The notes under the pieces are model-generated. The model was not told the DNA's origin, ran no database searches, and saw only the letters and a list, made by a program, of their open reading frames with translations. The position numbers and the translations under genes are program-made. A stretch of 64,000 bases of DNA from Stieleria varia. Lineage in GTDB: Bacteria; Planctomycetota; Planctomycetia; Pirellulales; Pirellulaceae. The stretch lies in the NCBI RefSeq assembly GCF_038443385.1, contig NZ_CP151726.1:4960001-5024000 (forward strand), read 5' to 3'. Below are positions 28,357-36,991 of this stretch, one piece after another (the first letter of the stretch is position 1; each line of letters begins with the position of its first letter).

Positions 28357-29127
28357 TCATTTGGCTTGAGACAAATGCTTTGCGTACACGCGTGCGACGT
28401 CGCCCATGTAGTTCCGCGGGGCATTCTTTGCACAACGCTCCAGCCTCCGTTGTGCTTCGTCTCGTTTGCCTTTTGCGTCTGCGTACAGACCCAGGTAGAA
28501 CTCGCCATAGAAATCCGCTGATGCTTTCATTGGCGAATCCTTGTCGATCGACTCCATCCGTTTGACCACCAAATCCGTGTCACCGGTTTTCAGCATCTCC
28601 AGCACTTCGTCCATCGGCACACGGCGATCACCGGGCGCGGGGAGCAATTGTTTTTGGCTTGCTTGAAAGGACTCTGCTTTGGCAACGCACAGAAAATGCC
28701 ATGCCGCGTTTTCGACGTCGTTGGGGTTCACGTGGCGGTGTTCTTCGAACTGTTTGGCACCTTCGGCAAAATCGCCGACGAAGTACAACGCGATGCCGCG
28801 CTGCCACAGGTAAGGCAATTCGCTGGCGTGCGACTTGAGGTACTCATCAAAGTATTTCAAGGATGACTTAGCGTCGCCGGCGCGCAAGTACACATCTGCC
28901 GCAATGCGATAGATCTCCGAGTTTTTGTCAGCCAGTTCGGCCATGCCGTCGGCGGCAGCTCGAGCGGCCGTGATGTCTCCGCTACGCAAAGCGGCGTCGG
29001 CGGATCGGCTGAGTTGAGAGAAATTCGCGATCGGCGTGTCGTCGAGTGATTCTTGTGCGACACACAATTGCAGATTTGCGAACAAGCAACATGCTGCGAT
29101 CAGCAGCCCCATCATGCGAATCATCAT
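28357..29127 (-). CDS. Secreted tetratricopeptide-like protein
   Basis: This 256-residue protein has a hydrophobic N-terminal signal (GLLIAACCLFANLQLC), where the Cys residues leave a lipoprotein possible. The rest is helical, with degenerate TPR pairs (for example SEIYRIAADVYLRAGDAKSS, then LPYLWQRGIALYFVGDFAEG). It is the last gene of a minus-strand operon and overlaps the preceding gene by four bases (ATGA), indicating translational coupling. A scaffold role in the periplasm or at the membrane is the most one can infer. Confidence 0.85.
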   Translation of the reverse strand: MMIRMMGLLIAACCLFANLQLCVAQESLDDTPIANFSQLSRSADAALRSGDITAARAAADGMAELADKNSEIYRIAADVYLRAGDAKSSLKYFDEYLKSHASELPYLWQRGIALYFVGDFAEGAKQFEEHRHVNPNDVENAAWHFLCVAKAESFQASQKQLLPAPGDRRVPMDEVLEMLKTGDTDLVVKRMESIDKDSPMKASADFYGEFYLGLYADAKGKRDEAQRRLERCAKNAPRNYMGDVARVYAKHLSQAK

Positions 29128-29675
29128 GAAACAATTTCCAGCAGTTCGATGGCGGGCTCACCGTCACAGTAAATCAACGCGGTGCGTCCATAAACGACCT
29201 TGCCCTGAGGGACCTGCAGCATCTGTGCCAAGGATTCGCCCGCGGTGACTTTCCACAACTCACACAAGGTGACTTTGCGGAGCACGTTGTGCTCGATCAA
29301 GACGCGACCCAGCGGTGTCTCCTGACTTTCAATCCGCTTCCAAACCTCCGGTTCCAAGGCGTCGACATTGAGCCGAACGATTCCGTATTGGACCGTTTTT
29401 TTGGAGCCCGTCGTCTGCAACGTGATCTCACGCGCGTACCAATTGTCGTGACGGTGAAAGCGGTGAACCACCACATCGACGGTTTCGCCATGGTGCGATT
29501 CAACGGTCACCGTCATGTGCTTGTTGTGATTCAGCAGGGAATCGTACGGCTGAGGTAAATCGGTTGCCGATTCGCACCGGCCCAGCTTTGCCCAGCAAGT
29601 TTGCGAGTCATAAAACTCGTCCAACAATGCCTCGATCTTGACCAGAGAATCGTCGCGTGAAAGCCCGCTCGTCAT
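29124..29675 (-). CDS. Chorismate-lyase-like (UbiC/DUF98) protein
   Basis: This 183-residue protein matches the chorismate lyase/UTRA-like fold by pattern. It has WYAREITLQ, an Arg-containing strand in the position of the UbiC substrate Arg. It then has ETPLGRVLIEHNVLRKV, and YGRTALIYCDGEPAIELLE with a Glu near the C-terminus as in UbiC. Chorismate lyase makes 4-hydroxybenzoate and pyruvate. The sequence is divergent and it could be a paralogue with another role. It is cytoplasmic. It lies 13 bases after the polyprenyl synthase gene and overlaps the TPR gene, so it belongs to the same operon. Confidence 0.7.
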   Translation of the reverse strand: MTSGLSRDDSLVKIEALLDEFYDSQTCWAKLGRCESATDLPQPYDSLLNHNKHMTVTVESHHGETVDVVVHRFHRHDNWYAREITLQTTGSKKTVQYGIVRLNVDALEPEVWKRIESQETPLGRVLIEHNVLRKVTLCELWKVTAGESLAQMLQVPQGKVVYGRTALIYCDGEPAIELLEIVS

Positions 29676-29688
29676 CGCTACCTCATCC

Positions 29689-31539
29689 TCACTTGGTTTG
29701 CAGGTTCACACCCAGCGAAACGACCTTTGGACTGGGCAACTCGGGGCGTTCCAGCACCGTATCAATCAAAAAGTAAAACAGTCGACGCAAAGGTTCCGGT
29801 TCGATCTCATCGGCGACCTGCTCAGCCCGCTGCTGGTGCTTGTCCACCAAACGCATTGCGGTATCGAACACGCCCGCTTTCCAATAAAGCCGCTCAACGG
29901 CGGCAAACCGTTCACGATCCGACAATCCGCATTGGTCATCAGCCATCGACAACAATTCAGCTTGATCGTCCTCCTGCAAACCCTCCAGGGCGAGCGCCCA
30001 CAGGATCGTCGGGCGTCCGCCGAAGACATCGCCGCCGGCGGAAAGTTTGTTGTGGTCGTCGCCGGAGATGTCGCCCAAATCGTTCAAGATCTGGAACGCG
30101 ACGCCCATGTTCCGACTGAATTTTCGAATCGCCTCGCGGTAGGGTTCCGCATCGGCCGCCAATCGGATCCCGCTGTACAAAGCGGCTTCGAAAGCCGGCG
30201 ACGTCTTGAGTGCATAGATCTTCAATGCATCCAACGGAGTCAGGTGTCGATTGCGTGTGTCTCGCCACAGCAGCTCGGCACCTTGGCCTTCGCTCAGTCG
30301 CATGTGTGCTGCCGCCAAGCAATCCACCACATCCATGCGTGCATCGGCTTCGATCATTTCCGCGTTGCGTTTGTCAGTCAGCAATCGATAGCCCAGGCCG
30401 ATCAAATAGTCGCCGACGTTGATCGCTGTGGGGACGCCGAATTGACGATGAATGGACGGTTGACCGTAACGAAACGCGTCATCGTCTTCGATGTCGTCGT
30501 GGATCAAGCTCGCTTTGTGGAACGTTTCGATACTCATGGCCGCACGTCGCACGGCGTCCGGGATCGCTTCGACCGCGGTCGTGAACTCTGGCCCGGTGCA
30601 ATTGCCGCCTGTCATCGCATCGTATGCTGCCAATGTGATGAACGGTCGGGAATGCTTGCCTCCGCGTGCGAGGAAGTCATAGCCGATGTGCTCGGTCGCG
30701 GCGATCGCATCCATCGACGCAATCCGTTGCAAGTCCGCTGGCTGATCCGTCAACGGTGTTTGGTCACGCAAACGCGGCGCCAAAGCGTCCATCGTGTCGG
30801 GTTGGAACAGATCGCTCGCGGCACGCATCAAGTGGACATACGAGCGTGTCGCTTGCTGAGCCGGTTCGTACGGGGTCCGAATCATCTGGTCCACCCAGGA
30901 CTCGTCGACTTTGGTGTTACGGCAATCGCTGCTCAACAGGGGGACTGCCATGCAGGGAATCCCGGCCAATAGGACTTTGTCGATCGCTTTTTCCAACACG
31001 TTCAAACAAGCGACACCGATCACGGCATCGACGTATCCACCCACGATGATCTTCAACACCACCGGCGACCCTTCGGCCACCAGGACGCGGTAACCCATCT
31101 CCTCGGCCAAACCACGAAAATCAGCGATACTGCAGGCCCCGCAGGTCTTGCAGTTCATGCCAAACTCGTCGTAGTCTGCCGGGCAACCTTCGGCGTGTTT
31201 CAGACAATGTGGCAACAGAAACAGTCGGCGATGCGGGGGCACGGATTTCAACGCGTCACGCCAGAACGAAGTGCTGATCATCACCATCGTCCAGCCCAAG
31301 TAGGCTTCCGGCAAATCGGCTTCGCTCAACAATCCACGTGCGACCGTTTCCAATTCATCTTTCGTCATGGGCACGTCACGATCCAGACGATCGGCGACTT
31401 GCTCACAACGCTGACGCAAGTTTTCTCGCATCTGCAACGTTTCGGGAACGTCTTTCAGATGGCTGGTCTTTCGTCGGGACGAACGGGGGGCATCGGGTGC
31501 GCCATCATCGGCAACAGAGGGGCTCAATCCAGTCGACAA
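29689..31539 (-). CDS. DUF116 - polyprenyl diphosphate synthase fusion protein
   Basis: This 616-residue, two-domain protein carries a DUF116-like region in its N-terminal ~240 residues, with a Cys cluster (CLKHAEGCPADYDEFGMNC, then CGAC near residue 135) and GYVDAVIGVACLNVLEKAI. The C-terminal ~370 residues are an all-helical isoprenyl diphosphate synthase. The first Asp-rich motif is LIHDDIEDDDAF near residue 347; the second reads NDLGD near 485, with Asn where many enzymes have Asp. It would elongate isoprenyl chains for the neighbouring cyclase. The start is a TTG preceded by GAGG; an ATG at 31431 is possible but lacks a ribosome site. Downstream genes follow closely. Confidence 0.86.
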   Translation of the reverse strand: MSTGLSPSVADDGAPDAPRSSRRKTSHLKDVPETLQMRENLRQRCEQVADRLDRDVPMTKDELETVARGLLSEADLPEAYLGWTMVMISTSFWRDALKSVPPHRRLFLLPHCLKHAEGCPADYDEFGMNCKTCGACSIADFRGLAEEMGYRVLVAEGSPVVLKIIVGGYVDAVIGVACLNVLEKAIDKVLLAGIPCMAVPLLSSDCRNTKVDESWVDQMIRTPYEPAQQATRSYVHLMRAASDLFQPDTMDALAPRLRDQTPLTDQPADLQRIASMDAIAATEHIGYDFLARGGKHSRPFITLAAYDAMTGGNCTGPEFTTAVEAIPDAVRRAAMSIETFHKASLIHDDIEDDDAFRYGQPSIHRQFGVPTAINVGDYLIGLGYRLLTDKRNAEMIEADARMDVVDCLAAAHMRLSEGQGAELLWRDTRNRHLTPLDALKIYALKTSPAFEAALYSGIRLAADAEPYREAIRKFSRNMGVAFQILNDLGDISGDDHNKLSAGGDVFGGRPTILWALALEGLQEDDQAELLSMADDQCGLSDRERFAAVERLYWKAGVFDTAMRLVDKHQQRAEQVADEIEPEPLRRLFYFLIDTVLERPELPSPKVVSLGVNLQTK

Positions 31540-31624
31540 ACCGATTACCTCGGATTGGGTTTATGGGGGCAGGCACACGCCGAACGAGCTGGTCGCATCC
31601 AACGGTCTGGACGCTTCAGCACGC

Positions 31625-33673
31625 TCACCGCGGCCATTGTGGGTCATGTTCATCTGTCGTCGCTCGCAAAAATTTGCCCAATGCGGCGACAGTGAAAATC
31701 AATGGGTAGGATTTCTCATGGTACCAAAGCTTGGCGAAGTAAAACCCGATCGGCCAAGCGATTCGGTGTCGTCCATCACGCACACTTTGGAGCAAGAATT
31801 CAACGCCCCCGATTATAGCCGCAGTCAGTGAATCGGTCTCGTCGTATCCGCCAAGTTGACGGTGTTGCTGCAAAACTGCAGCGGATTCCACTTCAGGACT
31901 TGTAACACCGCTCCTCGACGCCTGGACCGCTCGGGAATCGCAATCCACCGCCATTTGACCAACAAAAGCGTGTTCAGACGCGTCTCGACGGTGCAATACG
32001 ACGCTGCACAGGGCATCCACCGCCAATGCGGTTTCTTCCACGCTGCTCGTCAAATGGTCGGGAATCTGCAGCTCAGAAAACTCTGGCCGTTCTTTCAACA
32101 ACACACGTAGTTTTTCGGAGACCGAGACGCCACCTCCCCAACCACCGTCCCCATTCTGTGTCTCCAACAAGAACTTCACCCCGAGATGAAGTTTTTCCGG
32201 TGAGGCGGCACCCGACAACAAAACCTTAGCCGTTCCGTACACGGGGTTGATCTCATCGGACTGGTCTTGGTTGCCAAACCACAGTGGCAACCAAGCCCCG
32301 TCGGGCTGTTGCATCCTATCTAAATAGCGTTGCCCTTTCCGGATCGGCCCATCGAACTGGTGGTTCTGGTCAGACAAAGCCCGGATGGCGTGCGCGGTCA
32401 AGTCGGTGCTGCTGCGGTCAAACGGCAGCTTTCCCCAGCCGCGACAAAAGGTCGGCCAGCCGCCGTCGCCGTTTTGTAGTTGCAGTAACCATCGGCTGCC
32501 CATCGCAATCGCAGAGTCGATCTGAGCATGATGCGACGTGTCACTCCAACGCTTCATCACACGCAACGCAAGGATGGCGCCCGGGGTGTCGTCACCATCG
32601 GGAACCGCACCGGATAAATCCGTCCAGCCCCAGCCGCCGGGACTCGCTCCGGTGAACGGATGACGGACTCGATGCTGACAATCCAAATGCCAACGCAGCA
32701 ACGACTGGCTGAACCACGAGCCGTCATCCAGCGGGTCGCATGCCAGTGCGTGAACGGATAACGAAGTCACCCAGGTGGCAAGATTGGTGTCGATCGGCCA
32801 ACTGCCGTCCTCGGCAACGGAGTCTTGCAAGAAACGAAGTGCGTTCAGTGCGACCGGATGATCGCCGCGACCTGTTGCGGCCAAGCTCATCAGGACGAAC
32901 GACGTTAGCGGCGTGGCCTCCAGATACCCGCCACTCTCTGGTTGCATACGTTCCAGAACCGCCATCGTTCGCGACACGGATGCCGATCGCATCGCGCGAA
33001 TCGGAAACCAACTCCGTGGCCCCAAGAAATGTCTTGCTTGGCCGATCGCCACCAAGGCGGGAATCGCGTAACTGACGACAGGCATCCTGAGGAACCGGTA
33101 CCACGACTGAGGAAAAACGGCGGCCTCGAACGGCAGCGCTGAAACCAACTTCCAGTCGACCAGTCCGGCGATCGCCATGTTGGTCAGGATCGGAACAACG
33201 AACGTTTTGTCTTTGCCATAGCGAGCTTTCAGACCCGCGATCTCGCCCGCGTCGCGAAGATAACGTTGCAGGTCGTCTCGCTGGTCCGCATGCAGTCCGG
33301 CTGAATCGCCCAGGACTTGCCTGGCCAACGAATCCGCGGCCAAGACGAGGTAGCTGGTGGCGATGTTGGAATGGCTGCGATCGGTGTCACCAAAACCACC
33401 GTCTTGATTCTGCTCGCCACACAGGTACTGCATTCCTCTCCGGACCAACTCTCGCATCCAGTCCTCACCGCTCTGATGACGCATCACGGCGGCGATGGCG
33501 CTGACGGCCGTTGCGGTGCTGAGCGCTGAGGCGGACAGCTGCCCCGTCCAGTGGTCGTCTTCGCCACGTTGCGAGATCAGCTCGGTCCGCAACTGATCCA
33601 GTGTTTCCCGGGCACGCACCCGGATTTCGACTATGTCTCGTGTTTTCTCAGGTGGGTCAGTTCTTGGAGTCAT
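31625..33673 (-). CDS. Squalene-hopene-cyclase-like class II terpene cyclase
   Basis: This 682-residue protein is built of squalene/oxidosqualene-cyclase repeats. Several QW motifs are visible (QNQDGGFGD, QNGDGGWPTF, QQPDGAWLPLW, QNGDGGWGGG). The class II proton-donor motif is present as PDGDDT near residue 358, so the enzyme should start cyclisation by protonating a double bond. The length is near that of squalene-hopene cyclases, but with a longer N-terminal part. The substrate may be squalene or another polyprenyl chain. It is the first gene of a four-gene operon and is probably a peripheral membrane protein. AGGAC precedes the ATG. Confidence 0.86.
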   Translation of the reverse strand: MTPRTDPPEKTRDIVEIRVRARETLDQLRTELISQRGEDDHWTGQLSASALSTATAVSAIAAVMRHQSGEDWMRELVRRGMQYLCGEQNQDGGFGDTDRSHSNIATSYLVLAADSLARQVLGDSAGLHADQRDDLQRYLRDAGEIAGLKARYGKDKTFVVPILTNMAIAGLVDWKLVSALPFEAAVFPQSWYRFLRMPVVSYAIPALVAIGQARHFLGPRSWFPIRAMRSASVSRTMAVLERMQPESGGYLEATPLTSFVLMSLAATGRGDHPVALNALRFLQDSVAEDGSWPIDTNLATWVTSLSVHALACDPLDDGSWFSQSLLRWHLDCQHRVRHPFTGASPGGWGWTDLSGAVPDGDDTPGAILALRVMKRWSDTSHHAQIDSAIAMGSRWLLQLQNGDGGWPTFCRGWGKLPFDRSSTDLTAHAIRALSDQNHQFDGPIRKGQRYLDRMQQPDGAWLPLWFGNQDQSDEINPVYGTAKVLLSGAASPEKLHLGVKFLLETQNGDGGWGGGVSVSEKLRVLLKERPEFSELQIPDHLTSSVEETALAVDALCSVVLHRRDASEHAFVGQMAVDCDSRAVQASRSGVTSPEVESAAVLQQHRQLGGYDETDSLTAAIIGGVEFLLQSVRDGRHRIAWPIGFYFAKLWYHEKSYPLIFTVAALGKFLRATTDEHDPQWPR

Positions 33674-33942
33674 CGTCGCATTGTCCTGAAATCACCCACG
33701 GAGGGAAAGGGACGCCGCCAATCGCCTGTTTCACGGGTTTTGTTTCGCAGGTGATGCCGCAAAATCCGCGTAGTCGTCAAAGCTTGCCAAGTTTATTTAA
33801 TCCGAACAACCGAAAGGGTCGATGAACGAAAGGGCCTGGGCACATCCATGTCCAGACCTTGATTTCACTTCTTGCCGTTGGTTGGAAAAAAACGATGTCC
33901 TCGCCTGGCAGACGCACGCTCCACAAACCGTTTTCAATCCAA

Positions 33943-35769
33943 ATGCACGATTCCTTCCAGTGCCGCACGCGAGTCTTGGGGTACACCGTTGGCTTCGGTC
34001 GTATCTCGCTGTGCCTCGCTTTGGCGATCCTGGCATCGTTGACCAGCAACGTGCAAGCTCAAGTGCGTGGCAAAGCACCGGATCGTGGGACCTACCAACC
34101 GCCGGTCATCGTCAAGCAAACGACGCAAAGGCAAGGGCTGCCCAAGCCTGTTTCACTGGCAGAGCTGGATGAGCAACAATCATCCTCACGTCCCGTTCGT
34201 CCCGATTCGAATGAAATCGGCTCTGTGCGCCATGTCGTCGACTTGCAGGAAGTCGACCAGGACTCCGCTGGTGGACTTCGACCGATCGGCCAAAGCAGTG
34301 GTGTCGTGAATCTGGCAATGCCGCCGGCGCCCGTTCGGTCCCGTCAGACCGCTTCGCAGGAGCATCAACCGGGGCAGGCAAACGCACAGCATGCCAAGTC
34401 TGTTCAGCCGGTCAACCATCAACGAATCGACATGCGTCAATTGGCTCCTCAGCATCAACCACTGCAAGATCCCGGACACGTACAGAGCTGCTCCTGCGAG
34501 TCGTGCTCTGGCGGGCAGGCTGTTTCCGGACATGCGATCTCCGGCCAGGCAAGCGGTGGCTGGGTAGAAGCTCCGGTCGTTTCCTCGGAACATTACGGGC
34601 CCACGATGTGCGACGCATCAGGGGGATGTGATACGATCGGCTGTGACTCCATCGGCTGCAACTGCGGTCGCTGCTCCCAAGGCTGGGCACCTGCGACGCT
34701 GAGTTTCTGTCCTGACCGTTGGTTCGGATCGATCGAGTTGTTGCACATGGCACGCAAAGGAGATCGATTGCCGGCCTTGGTGACGACGGGCCCCGACACG
34801 GACTCGGACACTGCGGGAGAACTGAATGTTGCCGGGACACGCAGTTTGGTCGGCAATGACGCTTATTTGAGAGACGGACAACCCGGCGGGCGATTGACCC
34901 TCGGCACCTGGCTCAATCAGTATCAGAGTCGCAGCTTGGTGTTTCGCGGCTGGGCGTCGGGCGAAGAAACGTACGACTTCAACGCAAATCAAGATTCGTT
35001 TTCTGTCCTTGCACGTCCGTTCTTTAACGTCACGGACGGACAGACAGCCGCTCAAGACACGCAGTTGATTGTGTTCCCCGAGCTGGCCAATGGTGATATC
35101 AGCGTTCACATGGACAGTAGCGTTTATGGTGGAGACGCATCGATTCGTCAGATGTGGTACTGCGGCTACGGCGGTTCGGTGGACTTGTTGTACGGATACC
35201 AATACATGCGGCTGGACGAATCGCTTTCGATCGACACTCGATCGACTTCGCTGAGCGACGACTTTGCACCCTTGGGATCCGTGTTGGCCGTTCGCGACAG
35301 CTTTGGCGTAGAGAATGAATTCCACGGCGGTCAACTGGGAATCGCTTCGCGGTACCGCGAGGGCTGCTGGTCGTTCAGCGGGCTTGCCAAAGTCGGCTTT
35401 GGGTCGTTGAGCAGGCGAGCCGAGTTGTCCGGTGGCACCACCACCAGCATCGACGGCATCAGTGCATTCGATCCCAACGGGCTGCTCGTTCGCAGCACCA
35501 ACGCCGGGACGCGTACCGACAGCACATTTGCTTGGGTTCCGGAGCTGGACTTCTCGATCGGCTATCAATGGTTCCGGCGGTGCGACGTGACGTTCGGTTA
35601 CCACATCGTCGCTTTGACCGATGCCCTGCAGGTTTCCGGGACGATCGATCCCAATCTGGCGTCCAACCTTGCGTCACCGCCGACTGGGCAACAACGCCCT
35701 CAAGCGCGGATGAGTTACGACACGTTCTACGTCCAAGGCGTTCACTTGGGACTCTCCTACATCTACTGA
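33943..35769 (+). CDS. BBP7-family outer-membrane beta-barrel protein
   Basis: This protein of ~608 residues is of a planctomycete-specific family. A signal peptide (about residues 13-43, ending NVQAQ) is followed by a low-complexity, Gln-rich linker and a Cys-rich stretch (CSCESCSGG, CDTIGCDSIGCNCGRC). The C-terminal barrel begins near DRWFGSIELLHMARKGDRLP, with LVTTGPDTDSDTAGELN typical of the family, and ends VQGVHLGLSYIY with the aromatic terminal residue of barrel proteins. The function is unknown, probably a structural or porin-like envelope protein. The start is uncertain: an ATG at 33895 would give an unusually long leader. Confidence 0.87.
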   Translation: MHDSFQCRTRVLGYTVGFGRISLCLALAILASLTSNVQAQVRGKAPDRGTYQPPVIVKQTTQRQGLPKPVSLAELDEQQSSSRPVRPDSNEIGSVRHVVDLQEVDQDSAGGLRPIGQSSGVVNLAMPPAPVRSRQTASQEHQPGQANAQHAKSVQPVNHQRIDMRQLAPQHQPLQDPGHVQSCSCESCSGGQAVSGHAISGQASGGWVEAPVVSSEHYGPTMCDASGGCDTIGCDSIGCNCGRCSQGWAPATLSFCPDRWFGSIELLHMARKGDRLPALVTTGPDTDSDTAGELNVAGTRSLVGNDAYLRDGQPGGRLTLGTWLNQYQSRSLVFRGWASGEETYDFNANQDSFSVLARPFFNVTDGQTAAQDTQLIVFPELANGDISVHMDSSVYGGDASIRQMWYCGYGGSVDLLYGYQYMRLDESLSIDTRSTSLSDDFAPLGSVLAVRDSFGVENEFHGGQLGIASRYREGCWSFSGLAKVGFGSLSRRAELSGGTTTSIDGISAFDPNGLLVRSTNAGTRTDSTFAWVPELDFSIGYQWFRRCDVTFGYHIVALTDALQVSGTIDPNLASNLASPPTGQQRPQARMSYDTFYVQGVHLGLSYIY

Positions 35770-35774
35770 GTGCG

Positions 35775-36728
35775 ATGGCCAGCAAGGAACCACAAGGCTG
35801 TCGACGGTACGTGGACATGTGGGCGTTGCCCGGAATCCACCCGAGCAATGTCGAGTTTTTGCAAAAGCTCAAGACAGCCGACACCAATCATTTCACCACG
35901 CACATGGACTGCGTGGGGACGGTTTCCGAAATGGACCAGGAGTCCGGGGATTGGAGCCAGACCCATCTGATCGGGCTTCGTACCGATGTTTGGAAACCGG
36001 ACGGCGAGGAGATGGAAAGCGCCCTGGGTGCCATCCAAGACAAACGCCGTAGCGAGCTGAAACGCTCGATCAAACGTCACGGACGACTGTCGGCCAAACA
36101 AAAGCAACAACTGGATGAACAGTTGGCTGCTGACGAAGTCATGAAGATGCAGTCTGGCGAGATCGAAACTCGACGATTGGTATTGAAACTGTTCAAGACC
36201 ACGACGGAGCGTACGCGTTGGCTTGGCACGATCGAGGAGATCACGACGGCGGAGGTGCACAACTCGATCGGTTCGAACCGCACTCTGTTGACTTTGGCTG
36301 TGATGCTGCCACGCAATCAGATGGTGACGTACATCCAACAGAACCATCGAACGTTTCGCATTCCTGCGGTGTTCACGTTCTGTTTTCACGACGGAGCTCG
36401 GATGTGGAACCTGTTGCTCAAGCGATACTGGTTTTCCATCGGAGCAGATTTTGAGATCGAAGCCGATGGAGAGGCGATCGGCGAGATCGACGGACGACTG
36501 TTTTCCTTTGGTTGTGACAGCTACGTCGAAATTGACCCACACCCATTGGCCGAGCATGGGCCGCTCGTGGATCTGTTGACCTTGTTCGCCGCGTCGGTGG
36601 GGTACCACAAAGCGATGCGTCGCAGCGTAGGGCGCAGGGTCGAAGCCGCGCTGAGTGGTGAATCACACCGCAACGTCATCGGCGGCGACGAACTGCGTCT
36701 GAGAAACAACGGCCGCGCCGCGGCGTAG
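35775..36728 (+). CDS. Hypothetical protein, possible LURP/scramblase-like domain
   Basis: This 317-residue protein has no signal peptide. It starts six bases after the preceding barrel-protein stop codon and may be co-transcribed with it. The middle part has a long charged helix (IQDKRRSELKRSIKRHGR, then QKQQLDEQLAAD). A segment near residues 215-260 (RYWFSIGADFEIEADGEAIG, then EIDGRLFSFGCDSYVEI) is reminiscent of the strand pattern in LURP-one/phospholipid-scramblase-like folds. That assignment is weak. It is probably cytoplasmic. A repeat element begins six bases after the stop codon. Confidence 0.75.
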   Translation: MASKEPQGCRRYVDMWALPGIHPSNVEFLQKLKTADTNHFTTHMDCVGTVSEMDQESGDWSQTHLIGLRTDVWKPDGEEMESALGAIQDKRRSELKRSIKRHGRLSAKQKQQLDEQLAADEVMKMQSGEIETRRLVLKLFKTTTERTRWLGTIEEITTAEVHNSIGSNRTLLTLAVMLPRNQMVTYIQQNHRTFRIPAVFTFCFHDGARMWNLLLKRYWFSIGADFEIEADGEAIGEIDGRLFSFGCDSYVEIDPHPLAEHGPLVDLLTLFAASVGYHKAMRRSVGRRVEAALSGESHRNVIGGDELRLRNNGRAAA

Positions 36729-36733
36729 CCCGG

Positions 36734-36953
36734 GCTGCTCAAAATTTGGCGTTGACATTGTTTTTTCAGTCCATGTTTTCGTTCCATGCATCGCAATCAA
36801 AGTGAGCCTCAGGCGCTAGCCGTGGGCCGGCACCACAATCCGCCTCAGGCCCACGGCTAGCGCCTGAGGCTCACTGGGGCCACCAGCTGCGCCGGGAGAG
36901 GTGACAGAAACTTGCGGAGCGGCAGAGTGCCACAACGCCAAATTTTGAACAGC
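36734..36953 (-). mobile_element. MITE-like element, family B copy 2
   Basis: This element of 220 bases is bounded by 21-base inverted repeats with one mismatch: GCTGCTCAAAATTTGGCGTT at 36734 and its complement ending at 36953. The interior contains the palindrome AGTGAGCCTCAGGCGCTAGC / GCTAGCGCCTGAGGCTCACT. The same sequence appears in the opposite orientation in the mosaic at 198-702. It has no coding capacity. Confidence 0.82.
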
Positions 36954-36991
36954 TAAGGCCACGGGTATACCCGCGTTGATGCATCCGGAAC

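Noticed and set aside
29638-30972. 444-codon antisense open frame
   Set aside because: It is antisense to the polyprenyl synthase fusion, which has clear catalytic motifs.
34618-35604. 328-codon antisense open frame
   Set aside because: It is antisense to the BBP7 protein and has no recognisable motif.
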